Source: Dryas octopetala (taxonomy: Eukaryota; Streptophyta; Magnoliopsida; Rosales; Rosaceae). Taken from it: a stretch of 64,000 nucleotides of DNA. Location of the stretch: assembly GCA_963921425.1 (NCBI GenBank), contig OY992833.1, positions 6,173,228-6,237,227 on the forward strand, written 5' to 3'. Each line of letters starts with the position of its first letter. Position 1 is the stretch's first letter. The notes below the pieces were generated by a model. That model had not been told where the DNA came from. It ran no database searches and saw only the letters and a list, made by a program, of their open reading frames with translations. Both the position numbers and the translations under genes were made by a program. This document shows, piece by piece, positions 23,682-35,650 of this stretch.

Positions 23682-23696
23682 GGAGCTTTGATACCA
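23682..23696 (-). other. Primer-binding site of the second Gypsy element
   Basis: TGGTATCAAAGCTCC on the minus strand matches the usual tRNA-iMet primer site TGGTATCAGAGC with one change. It marks the 5' end of the internal region. Confidence 0.8.
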
Positions 23697-23713
23697 CTTA
23701 ATGAGACCCTAAG

Positions 23714-24500
23714 TGTGAGACCCTGTATTTTTTAAAGATTTATTTTAAATATTTTGAAAATTTATTTTAAGGATTTTAGGAATTTATTTGAAATTTAAAA
23801 AGGTTTTAATTTAATTTTAATTTTGGTTTTAAATTGGGCTTGATTCAAAAGTTGACTTTTAAAATTGGGGGCTTTCGTCATTGACTTTGGGCACATTGGA
23901 TAGGTCTCGAGTCCACGAGTTTGTAGACACGAATCACGCGTAAATCGAAGTTACGGTTTGAATTTTACGGATGTTCAAAGTGAGGGGCATGTTTTGTAAT
24001 TTTGCGTTAAAGGGTTTTAATAACACAAAAATTAGATTTATATATCTCTCTCTCTCCTCCCTCGGTCTTTCTCTCTTGTTCTCCCTCTGCGCCCAGCAGC
24101 AGCACCGGGGCGACTCCCCGACGGGTTTTCCGGCGACCCAGGGCCATTGCTGGCTCCCCTAGCCGCCGGCCGTCCTCTCCTAAGCCTCCTCTCGCCGGCC
24201 ATCCCCTCCTACGGGCAGAAACAATTCAGAAAAGCCAATCTAGCCGCCAGCTTCTGCCGCAGTTTTCGGCGACTTTTGGTCGTCGACCCAGTTACGAGAA
24301 TTGATCCTCGAAGTATGGGTATTCTTTCCCCTAAGGTGGGTACGTCCAATTTTGAGAAATTGGAAATTCGATTTTAGGGTTTATGCCTATTTCGAATTTT
24401 TTGAAATTGGACTTGAATTCGAGTTGTTTTTGTGCAATTAAAGGTTCTATTGTGCAATTAAGATTAATTGGAGTTGATTTTGGGTATTTCCAGGTTTGTG
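23714..24500 (+). mobile_element. 5' part of a Gypsy LTR, plus orientation
   Basis: Begins TGTGAGACCC and aligns by eye with the start of the 3.06-kb solo LTR at 32587: shared phrases include GGTCTCGAG, CACGAGTT and GTAGACACG near 23903-23933 and 32815-32850, then a CT-rich tract and a GC-rich block. It runs into same-family LTR sequence in the opposite orientation; the exact junction, between about 24300 and 24560, could not be placed. Confidence 0.65.
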
Positions 24501-24853
24501 CCGCCGCTGCCACCATCAGAACCACCACTTTTGGCGGCGGGTTAATGGTGCGAGAGGAGAGTGAGTGCTGGAGAGAGAAGGAGAGTGAGTGCTGGAGAGA
24601 GAGAGAGAGAGAGAGTGAGAAAGAAAAAGAGATCTGAAAATTTTTTAAAAAATTTTTTTGGCCTTTCTAGAAACACCTCACAATGTAAAAGTCTAAAATA
24701 CCATCTACTTCAAACATCTATAACTCTTAATCCGAAACTCCGATGGACGTACAATTCACGTCTATGAGTTCGTGATTTCAATACTTATCCAACAAGACCA
24801 AATTCACAACCAAAACCCAATAGATTAAAAAAGTCAAAATTAAGTCAACTAAC

Positions 24854-25305
24854 CCCTTAGAACTGTTTGTGGCCTTTCTATATAACTGTTGTTGTAGGCA
24901 AACTTCATCAATGGTAGATGAGAATTCCAATTGCCTTTAAACTGTAGTACACAAGACCTCAACATGTCCTCTATGGTCTGTATAGCTCTCTCTGATTGTC
25001 CATCAGTCTGTGGGTGGAAGGCACTATTAAAATGTAACTTTGTACTCAAAGCCCGCTGTAAGCTCTCCCAAAATTGAGAAGTGAACCGTGAGTCTCTCTT
25101 TCTGAAACAATAGACACGGGGGCACCATGCAATCTCACAATCTCATCCACAAATAATTTGGCCAGTTTTTCCAAAGGGTGAGTCTCACGAACGGGTAGGA
25201 AATGCGCAGACTTCGTGAGTCGATCAACAATCACCCAACTACCATTGTGCCCACTCTGAGTACGTGGAAGTTTGTATAGAAAGTCCATGGTGATGTGATC
25301 CCACT
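24854..25305 (-). pseudogene. Gypsy integrase fragment
   Basis: Minus-strand frames read WVIVDRLTKSAHFLPV, VDEIVRLHGAPVSIVS (25288-25046) and FHPQTDGQSERAIQTIEDML (25049-24849), the catalytic core of a Gypsy integrase with a frameshift between the two. It directly follows the protease because RT and RNase H are missing. Confidence 0.9.
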
Positions 25306-25860
25306 TTCACTCATGAATCTATATGGTGCTAAGGAAATGGGTGCTATGCCAGGAACCAAGTCAATGACAAAGTTGATCACCCTCTCTAGAGGTAAACCCG
25401 GAAGGTCGTTTGGAAATACGTCCGGAAAGTCCTGTACCATAGGTATGTTCTCAAGTCTCACCTCACTAGCTCGATTATCAATGATGTGGGCTAAGTACCC
25501 CGTACAACCCTTCCATAACAGACGTCTAGCAGTAACGGCTAAAATCATACAATATAGAAGGATTCTACGCTCACCAAGAAAAGCAATCTCCAGTCGCCCT
25601 GGAGGTCTGAAAGTCACTATCTTCCGAAAACAATCAATAGAGGCATGATGAGTAGCAAGCCAATCCATACCCAAAATAAGGTCGACATAAAAAATGTCCA
25701 AGAGAATCAAATTTGCCTCAAGTTCATGGCCGTCAATTAAGATAAGGCAACTTCTAAAAACTTCACAACCTAAGAGTGAAACCCCGGCTGATGTAGCTAT
25801 AACTAACTCAAATTCCAACGAGTAGACACCCTATCGGCGGATAAAGCAAATCTACGTGCA
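25306..25860 (-). pseudogene. Gypsy protease to start of RT
   Basis: DPGATHSFLARRFA (DPG where DSG or DTG is usual), then LILLDIFYVDLILGMDWLAT and PGLPLERVINFVIDLVPG, typical of the protease-RT junction in Tekay-type elements, ending with PISLAPYRF. The frame then switches to integrase, so a deletion of over 1 kb lies near 25300-25315. Confidence 0.85.
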
Positions 25861-27233
25861 AGAAAAGAGTGTGTGGCACCAGGGTCCAACAAGATACGTG
25901 CATTTTGTCCAAAAATATAAATCGTACCCATAATGAGATCAGGTGAAGCTAAAGCACCTGCTGCGTCATGGCGAAGACTCTGCCTTGAGCTCTGGGGCGT
26001 CCTGGCTGACCCTCTGCTGTCTTCCACCTCTCCACCTCTACCAAAATGACTAGACTGTGCGCTGCTACTAGACGTGGCACCCCCAGGCTGTAAGGCCCTC
26101 TGACCCTTACCATGGGCTCCTGAAGTCTGTCCCTGTTGGGGGGCCGATCTCGAAGATCCTCTATCACCCGGTTGTAGCATCAGACACTCCCTCATAAAAT
26201 GGCCCATTTGTCCACAATGATAACACCCAGAGCTGTCTATATGACACATCCCAACATGATACCTGCCGCAAAAACTACACAGAGGACGGCCTGTCCCATG
26301 AATCCGACTACCCTGAGATCCACTCAATGGTTATGTGCTTCGAGCTGAGCTACCCGCTGACTGATGACCAAAACTCTGACTGTGTCCAGAACCTCGGCTA
26401 CCCCCTGAGCCATGTCTAGCACCTCTGAAACCACCACTTCCTGAAGAACCTGAACTGAAACCGCCTCTCTTGGATGGTCCCTGACTGGGGCCACCCATAG
26501 TGGTACTCTGATAATGACGACGCCTTGCCTCGCCTCTGCTTCAATCTGATAAAGATCTTTCAACCCTCATAGTAGCTTCTCTCAAAGAGTTAAAAGTAGA
26601 ATGGTTCGCTGCGGAAACCACCGTACGAATTGAATCTCTCAAACCCTCCTTAAACCTCGAGCATCTATCAACCTCATCTGTCACCAGAGCTGAGCAAAAC
26701 TTAGAGAGCTCAGTAAATTTTCTCTCATACTCAGCTACTGACATAGACCCCTATCTAAGCCTCAGGAACTCAACCCTCTTCTCATCATAATAAACCCGCG
26801 GATAGTACTTCTCATAAAAGACTCTCCTGAATCTATCCCAAGTGAACTTGGCCGCAGTGAGTCCCAAACGCTTGGAGTCCCACCAGTGATAAGCATCACC
26901 CACTAGCAGGAAAGTAGCCAAGACCAACTTCCGGTCATCAGGGCATCCTATAACCTCAAAGATCCTCTCGAGTTGTATCATCTACTCATTAGCCATGCTG
27001 GAATCCGAAGTACCCGAAAAATTTGAGGCCCCAAACTTACGGACACGCTCAATGCTGTATTCCCCCTCAGGAAAAGCTCTAGTGCGCACAATAGTAGTCA
27101 CTGTCTCAGCTAGCCTATCAATAGACTGTTCGAAACCCTGTGTCGTCTCATCTACACCTTCTGTAACTCTACGGTGGGTACCCGGTGATCGGCCACGTCG
27201 AGGAGGCATAATACCTATATGAAAACCAAACAT
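25861..27233 (-). pseudogene. Gypsy gag with zinc knuckle
   Basis: Minus-strand gag: FEVIGCPDDRKLVLATFLL and AYHWWDSKR, then AEYERKFTELSKFC and RCSRFKEGLRDSIRTVV, then an SG-rich linker and the CCHC knuckle CYHCGQMGHFMREC. Stops in the same frame lie near 26982, 26751, 26541 and 26328. Confidence 0.9.
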
Positions 27234-27282
27234 TTATCAATAATCAGGATGCACATTCAGTGCAGAGTTAAGGAATCTAAAA

Positions 27283-27300
27283 CCTAATGCTCTGATACCA
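27283..27300 (-). other. Primer-binding site of the ~3-kb-LTR Gypsy element
   Basis: TGGTATCAGAGCATTAG on the minus strand, three bases after the LTR end (GGTCCTGTCA), complementary to initiator Met-tRNA. Confidence 0.9.
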
Positions 27301-27303
27301 AAT

Positions 27304-29864
27304 TGACAGGACCGCCCCCGGATTCCCCCTGAAACCCAGAGAAGTCCTATGGGATCCAAAATCAAGGAAAATCCTATCGAAAATTCGATAGAACCTCCCC
27401 TGAAAATGAACTAACCCAAAATTTGTAAACCTTTAAAAACACTTCTAAAATCATCAGCCGCCTCTACCACAATCAAAAAGGGTATCAAACCCAACAAATA
27501 CAAAGCAAATACCATCTTAAAATTTAAGTATGGTTATCAGAGCCACTACTTCGGTTACACGGAATTTTTACATTAAAATGAAAAGGAACTTTTCAAAATG
27601 ATGGTGGCACCTACGGGGTCCGAGTAAAGAAAATGGTCGTTATTGCCTCGATATGATTGGCTCGACCTCCACCACTGCTGCTACCTGGGGGGAAAGATTT
27701 GGACAAAAAAAGAGAGATAGTGAGATAACTCAGTGAGTGGACAGTTTTATGAAAACGAAACAAAGGTTATATATCTTTTCAGAAAAATCCTTAAAACCAC
27801 GTTTAACTCTAAAACCTCGCGTCAGTCTTTGAAATCTCCCAGTTTTAAAACCATCTTGCTATCTTTAAGAAAGTCACAAAATTATTTAAACTCAAGAAAT
27901 TAAATAAAATGGTATATCACTTCTCTAGAAAACATTTTTCTACAATAAAAGAAATCATAAAAACATCTTAACAGAAATCTTGATAAAACTCAAAAGAATT
28001 CCTCACTTAAATCCATATTTAAACTCTTGAAGATGACAATTTAATTTCCACCGTGCTTATACCATGAAAAACCTGTCCATACACCTGTGCGGAATTCCTG
28101 CATCGCACAGGCATGCAATATCCTGGCCATATACACACGCGGAGTAAAATCCATACACGTGCAGGCAATCCTGGTCATACGTGCACGCAAAGCAGCCCCC
28201 AAAGGGCGAGGCATCCCGATACATGGCCCAAAACCTATATGTGTGCCGTGATGGGTCCCAAAGACCTATCCAATCTGATAACCTGGAGGGTACTGCAAGA
28301 AGGTGGTTTGAAAACCATCTTCCACAACCAAATTATAAAATCATTTTCTCGTCGCAAGAATATATTATTGAAACCTTCCTACCAATCTTAAATCAATACG
28401 TCAAAATGTATTATTTCAAATAAATTTAGTATACATAAAACAATTTATAATACCTCAACGCCACGCAAAATATTTTCTTGAAAATGAAAAATCAACTATG
28501 AAATTATCACACTTTTTTCTATAAACTCAAAGCTTACTCAAAACTTTGAAATCAATTTATTTTAAATAAATTCTTGTATAAATCACGTTTGAAATCGTAT
28601 ATCTCTCACGACTCTTAAAAACCAAGTTAATTCATCAATCTCGTATGAAAAATCATTTAATAAGACATAAAGTAAGAACATTAATCAACTAATGGAAATG
28701 TAAACTTTGAAAACCATAATCATTTATAACAAGTCCATTCCCAAAATATTTTAACTTAATCCATACTCAAATAAATCAAGAAAGAATCAATCCATACTCA
28801 CAATTCATTATTTCTCAATTAAAACTCGGGATAAGCAAATAAATTCAACCATAGAGTAAACAAAATGTTTTTAAAACAAAAGTCCACTCACAAAGATAGC
28901 CCAAGCTTCGATCCTCCGCCGGATCATCACGAGCCACGGTCGTCTCGCCTATAAAATAAACAATCAAAGAAATACAATTAGTTCCGACTCAAGACACTTA
29001 AATGTAAATGTGTGCTCAACTTAACGTCACACCCGACTCTCGTTCTAATTCGACACTTCACACATCCACACGTTGTCCCAAAACACCTACATACCACTCT
29101 GAAAGCTCCCTGGCTCAGCATAACCAAAAACATCCTAACTGAGATTGAGAACCAACTCTAAAGTTGTCCTAAAATAAATCTACAGTCGCAAAAAAGTAGT
29201 GAGAGTTCGAAGTCGCTGTGTGTGCTACCCGAGGTGACTGTTTCTAGTCCAAATTCAACCAAATAAACTTAATTTCAACAAAACCCACTAATTTTTCTCA
29301 GTCCTAAACAACTATTGGGTCTTCTAGAGAGGAAATTTGTCCAAAACAACACCACAATAGCCCCCCAATCTGAAAACCCAAGCAATCCCGAAATGACCCT
29401 AAACCCCTATAATCCATCTTCATCAAATTCTCAAAATCAAGTAACCAAACCATAAGAGGGTGAAAGCCCACTGAGAAGGGAAGGAAACCCATCTATTTTG
29501 AAGTGGATGGCGTTGCAGCTTGGCCTGAATCCGGCGAGACAGAGGGTGGCAGCTGGGTTTGTTTCTGAGTGGGTACTGTGCGCGCGGAGGGGTTGGCTGC
29601 TAGAGGGCTTCGATGGGGTCGGCACCAGCGGGAGGGGATCGCGTGGGTGGTTTGGGTCGATGGGTGGTGGTTGGTGGGCATTGTTGTGGTGGCTAGTGGT
29701 TGCAGCAGAGGAGGTCTTTCTGAGCAAAAACCGCACGCAGGGGGTGGCTGGGCTGGCTGGAGGAGCTGGGCAGCTCGTAAAGGGTCGCCGAAGGGTCAAG
29801 GTCGCCGGGAGGTGGCCGACGATGGTGGCTTCGGGGGGGTGTGTTGTGCACGCAGAGGGAGGTG

Positions 29865-29911
<47 letters not shown>

Positions 29912-30253
29912 GACAGAAAAAGTGATCTGAAAATTTTTTTAAAATTTTTTTGGCCTTTCTAGAAACACCCTACAATGTAAAAGTCTAAAATACCCTCTAC
30001 TTCAAACGTCTATAACTCTTAATCCGAAACTTCGATGGACGCACAGTTCGCGTCTACGAGTTCGTGGTTTCAACATTTATCTGACAAGACCAAATTCACA
30101 ACCAAAAACCCAATAGATTAAAAAAGTCAAAATTGGGTCAACTAACCCTTTACTTAAAATCCTAAAATTCCCCTTCATGAAAATTTAAATAAAAATCCAC
30201 AATAAAACTTAAACTTAAACTTCAAAGGGTCATATTGGGGTCAGGGCATTACA
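27304..30253 (-). repeat. 5' LTR of the minus-strand Gypsy element (2950 bp)
   Basis: Bounded by TG...CA on the minus strand (TGTAATGCC at 30253, CCTGTCA at 27304). It contains a (GA)n tract at about 29870-29909, a GC-rich block (29500-29850), and the CATACACCTGTGCGG segment near 28079 that is shared with the other LTRs of the family. Reading frames inside it (29437-29925) are low-complexity and not genes. Confidence 0.85.
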
Positions 30254-31219
30254 GTATGGCCAGGATTATTTCTTTTTGCCCTGCCCGTGCGATGTAGATT
30301 TATGCACACACAGGTGTATGGCCAGTTTTCCGGGTACTAATGTTGTGTGTGTTTTCAGGTTGTTTGAATATTTTAAAATATGAGATTTCAGCTTAAAATA
30401 TTTATATACTATTTGATAGTACTAATCTTAGTTTCAAATTTTATTATAATTTAGAGGTTGATTAAAAAAATGCGATTTATCTTTGGATAAGACATTTATC
30501 AGAGTTGGGTTTCCAGTTGAAAGTTTTATTTACAAAAATGCTTGAGGATTTATTTACAAAATGCATACAAGGATTTAACTGTTTTTAATGCATTTGTATT
30601 TTTTTGAAACCTCTACATGTTTTATATTTGTGAGTTTTATTATGCATGAGGAAGTTTCACCAATTTGTGTTGATTTCGAATTGGATTTTGCAAAAGGATT
30701 TTAAAACAGGGGGATTTCAAAAGGAAATGAACTCAATAAAAAGGAGCTGTTCTATAAAAAGGATTTTAAATGGAATGTTTTAGAATTTATTTTTGTCCAT
30801 TCACTGAGGTTGTCTCACGTTTTGTTTTTAACATTTTTCCTCTCAAGTATTAGTGATCGTTGAGGTCGGGCCGTACCACGTCGAGGCATCTTAGTTGTTC
30901 ATCCCCATCAAATTGATATCATGGATTCAAGGTTCTGCTCGTAATGGTTATAATGAGATGTGATTGTAAACCCTTAACAGTTATGCTCTGATTTCGGTGA
31001 AGTATTACTTAGTGTGGGTTTGAGCCCTTTTTGGTTTGTGGTTGGGGTTGGCTGTTGACAAATAGAAGTGTATTTCCATGTTCTTTACAAGTTTTATAAA
31101 ATTTGGGTTAGTCTATTTTCAGGAGAGGTTCTGCTGAATTTTCGGTAGGATTTTTCCTGACTTTGGATCCCACAGGACCACTCCGGGTTTCAGGGTGGAA
31201 CCCGGGGACGGTCCTGTCA
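30254..31219 (+). mobile_element. 3' part of a same-family LTR, plus orientation
   Basis: Aligns with 34845-35650 of the solo LTR (TATGGCCAGG near the start, GGTTTCAGGGTGGAA and GGTCCTGTCA at the end). The end at 31219 is clean and is followed by CACTA transposase sequence. Together with 23714-24500 it is the other end of an LTR into which the minus-strand element probably inserted. Confidence 0.75.
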
Positions 31220-31220
31220 A

Positions 31221-32586
31221 TGTTATATGGGCCACCGAAGATGGTTGCCGGGGGATCATAAATGACGTCACAACAAAGAAGCCTTTGACTGAAAAAAGGA
31301 GCTGGATGTGAAACCTAAAGAATTATCTGGCGATGACATCTTGAGGCAGTTGAACAGCTTAGAATTTGGCTGGATTGGTTAACATCCCTCTAACAAAGAA
31401 TAAAATATGTCAAGGTCACCTGCACATCGAAATTGGACGAACAAGTCAATATTCTTCGAGTTGGAGTATTGGTCCAAGTTAAAAATCAAGTACAATCTCG
31501 ATGTAATGCATATTGAAAAGAACGTGTGTCAAAGTTTGCTGGGGACAATTTTGGGCATTAAGGCAAAATCAAAGGACACAACTAAGGCTCGACAAGATTT
31601 GCAAAAAATGAGTATCAGGAAACATTTGTGGTTAACGAAGAAGGGTGACAAAATGATAAAAAATCATCCATTTTATACAATGAAGCCTAGGGATAAGAAA
31701 TAATTCTTAAAGTTTCTTGGATCGGTCAAATTTCCAGATGGATACGAGGCCAATATTTTACGAAATGCGAAAATCGACTCCGGCAAAATTTTGGGATTGA
31801 AGAGTGATGATTGTCATGTTTTATTGCAACGGTTGCTTCTGGTGGGTATTCGAAATTTTTTGCCTGAAGATGTAGTTCAACTGATTATTGGGTTGTCGAG
31901 GTTCTTTCAACAGATATGCGCTAAGATGTTGCATGTGTTGGACGTGTCAAAATTGAAAGATGAGATTGTGTACATCCTATACAAATTCGAACAAATTTTT
32001 CCACCAGCCTTTTTTGATATAAGAATTCACTTGCTGATACATTTACTGCAAGAGGCAATTCTTGCTAAGCCGGTCAGTTATCGGTGGATGTACCCAATAG
32101 TTTTGTAACAATTCTTAAATCTTTTTGTTACTATATATATATTCTCCAAGTTTAGTTTTATATTACTCATAAAAGTTTTCTCACTATGTACTTACATTTG
32201 TGGAATGTTGGGTAATTACTAATGTTACGTCTGAAACAGGGCATGCCCCGAAAGCTCCATAGCGGAGGCATACATTGCAAATGAATCCATCACCTACTAT
32301 GCAATGTATCTTTGTAGTGTTGAGACGTCATTCAATCGGCCCCAATGCAACGACAACGGTGGTGACAGAAATGAGACACTTTCTGTCTTTTCTCAAATTG
32401 CACGACCGTTTGGCGAAGCCCCTAAAATAGCTGTTGAATTCTTGAAACACGACAAGGAGGTAGCTCATTGGTTCATACTCAATAATTGCAAAGAAGTGGA
32501 CTCCTTGCGCATTGAGCATGAAGAATTGATGAATTGCGACTATCTAGGATTGGACAAGGAACATGTAGATAAAAAGCATCGGGAGT
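31221..32586 (+). pseudogene. TNPD-like CACTA transposase, first part
   Basis: Plant CACTA transposase (transposase_21 family). It reads CYMGHRRWLPGDH, then LSGDDILRQLNSLEFGWIG, SIFFELEYWSKLK, YNLDVMHIEKNVCQSLLGT, and after 32230 a C-terminal part (GEAPKIAVEFLKHD, HWFILNNCKEVDSLRIEHE). Stops replace coding codons near 31276, 31304 and 31378-31402, a frame change occurs near 31705, and a probable intron lies at 32108-32238. The gene is cut after KHRE by the solo LTR. Confidence 0.9.
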
Positions 32587-32994
32587 TGTAACGATCCGAC
32601 CCAAATTTTCACTAAAAATTTAAATTTTTATTTAACTATGTTTTTAAGAGGTTTATAAAAGATGTTGGATTGTATTTTGAAGATTTTGAGATTTATTTGA
32701 AAAATAAAAAGGGGTTTTGATTTAAATAATTATTTTTCTTTTAATTTGGGCTTGACCAAAGTTGACTTTTAAAATAAATGGGCTTTTGATTTTGACTTTG
32801 GGTCCGTTAGATAGGTCTCGAGTTCACGAGTTCGTAGACACGCGGCACGCGTCAATCGGAGTTACAGTTTGAAAGATATGGGCGTTTGAAGCAAGGGGCA
32901 ATTTCGTAAAATGGACAAATTGGGTTTAAAAAAAAAAATCAGATTTTTTTTAGAACTTTCTCTCTCTCCCTAGAATCTTCTCTCTCTCCCTTTT

Positions 32995-33053
<59 letters not shown>

Positions 33054-35650
33054 CACTCTCACTTCTCCCTCTCTCCCCGAGCTCACTCACCTCCCCCTCC
33101 CTTCTCTCACCGGCGCGGCCAGCTCCGGCCTACTCCCCGGCGACCAGTGGCCGGCGACCAGCTACCCCACTGACCCAATTTTCTCTCTCCCCGTGCCCTC
33201 TCTCTCTCCTTCGCGTCTCTCTCTCTCTTCCCCTTCTCGGCGCAGCACCACCACGACCAGAAAATCACGCCGCCAGCCACCTCCCTCCGAGCTGGGCTCA
33301 CCGGTGTGATCCCCACAAGCCGACCACCACCTCCCCGGCCTTTCCCTTCGCCGGCCAGCACCCACACGCGAGAAACACGCCAGAAAATCCTACAGCTGCC
33401 GCTCCTCTTTGCCGGATTTTCAACCCTCTCCGGCCTCCATTCGGCTTGTTTTCAGGTGGGTTTTCCTCCATTTCCTATGGGCTTATTATCCTCTATACTT
33501 ATTTCGATCAATTTGAGCATTTAGAAACTTGGGTTTTTGGAGAATTGAAGGGCATTTCGGGTTCCTCTGTAGATTTTAGATTTAAAGGCTTTTCTCTCTG
33601 TTTTCTGAAATGATTTACATCCCTAAAATACCCATTAGTCATCAAGAACTTGAAATTTAGACTAAATTGGAGGAAATTTAATTTTTGGGAAGTTGGATTG
33701 TGAGGTTGGAAACCATTTCGGGTCAAACGGGGTTTGGCCAAGTCTTAGGATATTTTTGGTGTAATTTTGGACAATCTCTTGTGTAGGAAACCCAAAAATT
33801 TGATGTTAGATATGAACGCATATGAAGATTGAGAATTTTCCTATATTTGGTAAATTATGGGTTTGAAACAGCCACCTTGGGCAATGAATTTTGTGATTTC
33901 AAACCCCCACTGATATTCCATAATTTTAGAGTACTTATAACAATTTGTTGAGTGGGTTATCGATATTAGTTATAGTGATTGTGGTTAGGATGAGCCGGGA
34001 AGCTTTAGGGGCGGTTGTGGAAGTGTTATTGGTCAATTCGTGCAGATCGTAAACCAATCGCGTAGGAACGAAGTCGAGTGGGACGTTAGACTCCACACAC
34101 ACACTCTTTTTAAATGTCGTAGAACCGAGGCTAATCTATGGTTGTATTGTTTTATAGGCGAGACGATCGTGGCTCGAGACGACCCGGAGGAGGATCGAAG
34201 TTAGGATTCTCACTGTGAGTGGACTTGTATTTTTTTGAAAATGTTTATGGAAATTTATAAATTAATTTATACTTGTTTTCTAGTTATTGTTTGAGAAATA
34301 AGGATCTTTGAATTGATGGTTTAATCCTTAGTGAGTTTTGAAAATCATATCATTTCAATTATTCTATGATGTCTATTTTAATCGGGATTTGATGATTGGA
34401 TTGGAAAATATTTGGCTTTCAAAACCATATACAAGTGGTCGTTTTAGCATAATTTTTATATATTGATTTTTCTTGAACGAGGGGTTCTTGACATTTATTT
34501 CCACTCTTTTTATTATGTTTATAACTATTTTATTTTGGACCTATTGCGAGAAAGGTGAAATTGAGATTTTTATCAATTCATTATTTCGTTTTGAGAAGTT
34601 TCGAAAAAGGTTTCGGGGAAGTTGACATTCTAAGTAAAAGCTATGTGGTTTGTCAAATTGTTGTTGGTTTTCAAACCACCTTTGCAGTACCCTCCAGGTT
34701 ATCAGATAAATAGGTCTTTGGGACCCATCACGGCACACATATAGGCTTTAGGCCGTGTGTCGGGATGCTTCGCCCTTTGGGGGCTGCTCTGCGTGCACGT
34801 ATGACCAGGTTTGCCTGCACGTGCTGACTTTATTCACACGTGTGTATGGCCAGGATATTGCCTGCTTGTGCGATGCAGGAATTCCGCACAGGTGTATGGC
34901 CAGGTTATTCAGGGTATATAGCATGGTGAGAAATGAAATTAGTATTTTCAAGGGTTTAAGTATGGATTTTAAATGAAAAATACCTTTCGAGTTTTGTAAT
35001 GATTTCGACTTTTATTATTTTTATGACTTTGTTAATTTAAATGGTTGGCCATTGAGAAATGTGTTTTGATTTGCCTTTTATTTGATTTCCAATGGTTTAT
35101 AACACTTTTAAAGTTTGGAAATGGTTTTGAAACTGGGGGATTTTAAAGAGTGACGTAAGGTCTTAGAGCTAATTGTGGTTTTGGAAGATTTGCTGAAACA
35201 GGAAGTTTACTTTTGTTTTTGTTTTTATTAAACTGTCCACTCACTGAGTTTGTCTCACGTTTTACCTTGTCTTGTCTTAAATTGTCCCCCAGGTAGTAGC
35301 TTTGGTGGAGGTCGAGCCAATCACGTCGAGGCGGTTACATCTCTATTCCTTCTCGGACCAGTAGGCGCCTTTTAATTTTTGTAAAAAAATTCTTTGTAAT
35401 AGATTGAGGCTCTGATAACCACTTTAAATTTTAAGTTGGATTCTCTGTGAAATTTGTTGGGTCTGAGACCTTTTTTGGTTGTGGTAGAGGTGGTTGATAT
35501 GTTAGAAGTGTTTTTTAACAGGTTTTGAAATTCTGGGTTAGTCCATTTTCAGGGGAGGTTCTGCCGAAATTTCGGTAGGATTTTCCTCGAATTTGGATTC
35601 CCGCAGGACCTCTTCGGGTTTCAGGGTGGAATCCGGGGGCGGTCCTGTCA
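32587..35650 (+). repeat. Solo LTR of the ~3-kb-LTR Gypsy family
   Basis: Starts TGTAACGATCC and ends GGTCCTGTCA, 3064 bp, flanked by the direct duplication GGAGT (32582-32586 and 35651-35655). No internal retrotransposon sequence is present, so it is a product of LTR-LTR recombination. It contains a (TC)n run at about 33000-33050 and a GC-rich block (33060-33450). The insertion is in the coding sequence of a CACTA transposase. Confidence 0.93.

Larger units (their letters stand above)
20641..23701 (-). mobile_element. Second Gypsy element, minus strand, internal region
   Basis: Read on the minus strand: primer-binding site complementary to initiator Met-tRNA (TGGTATCAAAGCTCC, 23696-23682), gag from the ATG at 23676 (MGSELPVPPDLSSLELAF), zinc knuckle CFFCDAPYTKGHRC near 22390-22430, protease (DYGATHNFI, 22179-21856), reverse transcriptase (21866-21135) and more RT to RNase H (21107-20640). 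In the catalytic RT box the first Asp is Tyr (VFFYDILVYS). Several frameshifts and stops are present. The 3' half (rest of RNase H, integrase, 3' LTR) is gone at the junction near 20640. The 5' LTR is also missing; a different LTR starts at 23714. Confidence 0.85.
24500..30253 (-). mobile_element. Gypsy element with ~3-kb LTRs, minus strand
   Basis: From right to left: 5' LTR 30253-27304 (TGTAATGCC ... GGTCCTGTCA), primer-binding site 27300-27283, gag, protease, integrase, and a truncated 3' LTR of which only the starting part is left (about 24853-24500). The 3' LTR fragment matches 29936-30155 closely. Reverse transcriptase and RNase H are deleted near 25300, where protease is followed directly by integrase. 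Gag and integrase type suggest the Tekay/Del chromovirus group; no chromodomain is left. Confidence 0.85.

Noticed and set aside
29437-29925. Gly/Arg-rich frames of 118-137 codons
   Set aside because: They lie in the GC-rich block and (GA)n tract of a Gypsy LTR; both strands are open.
33107-33524. Frames in a GC-rich segment of the solo LTR
   Set aside because: Equivalent GC-rich blocks occur in each LTR of the family and the frames are not conserved among them.
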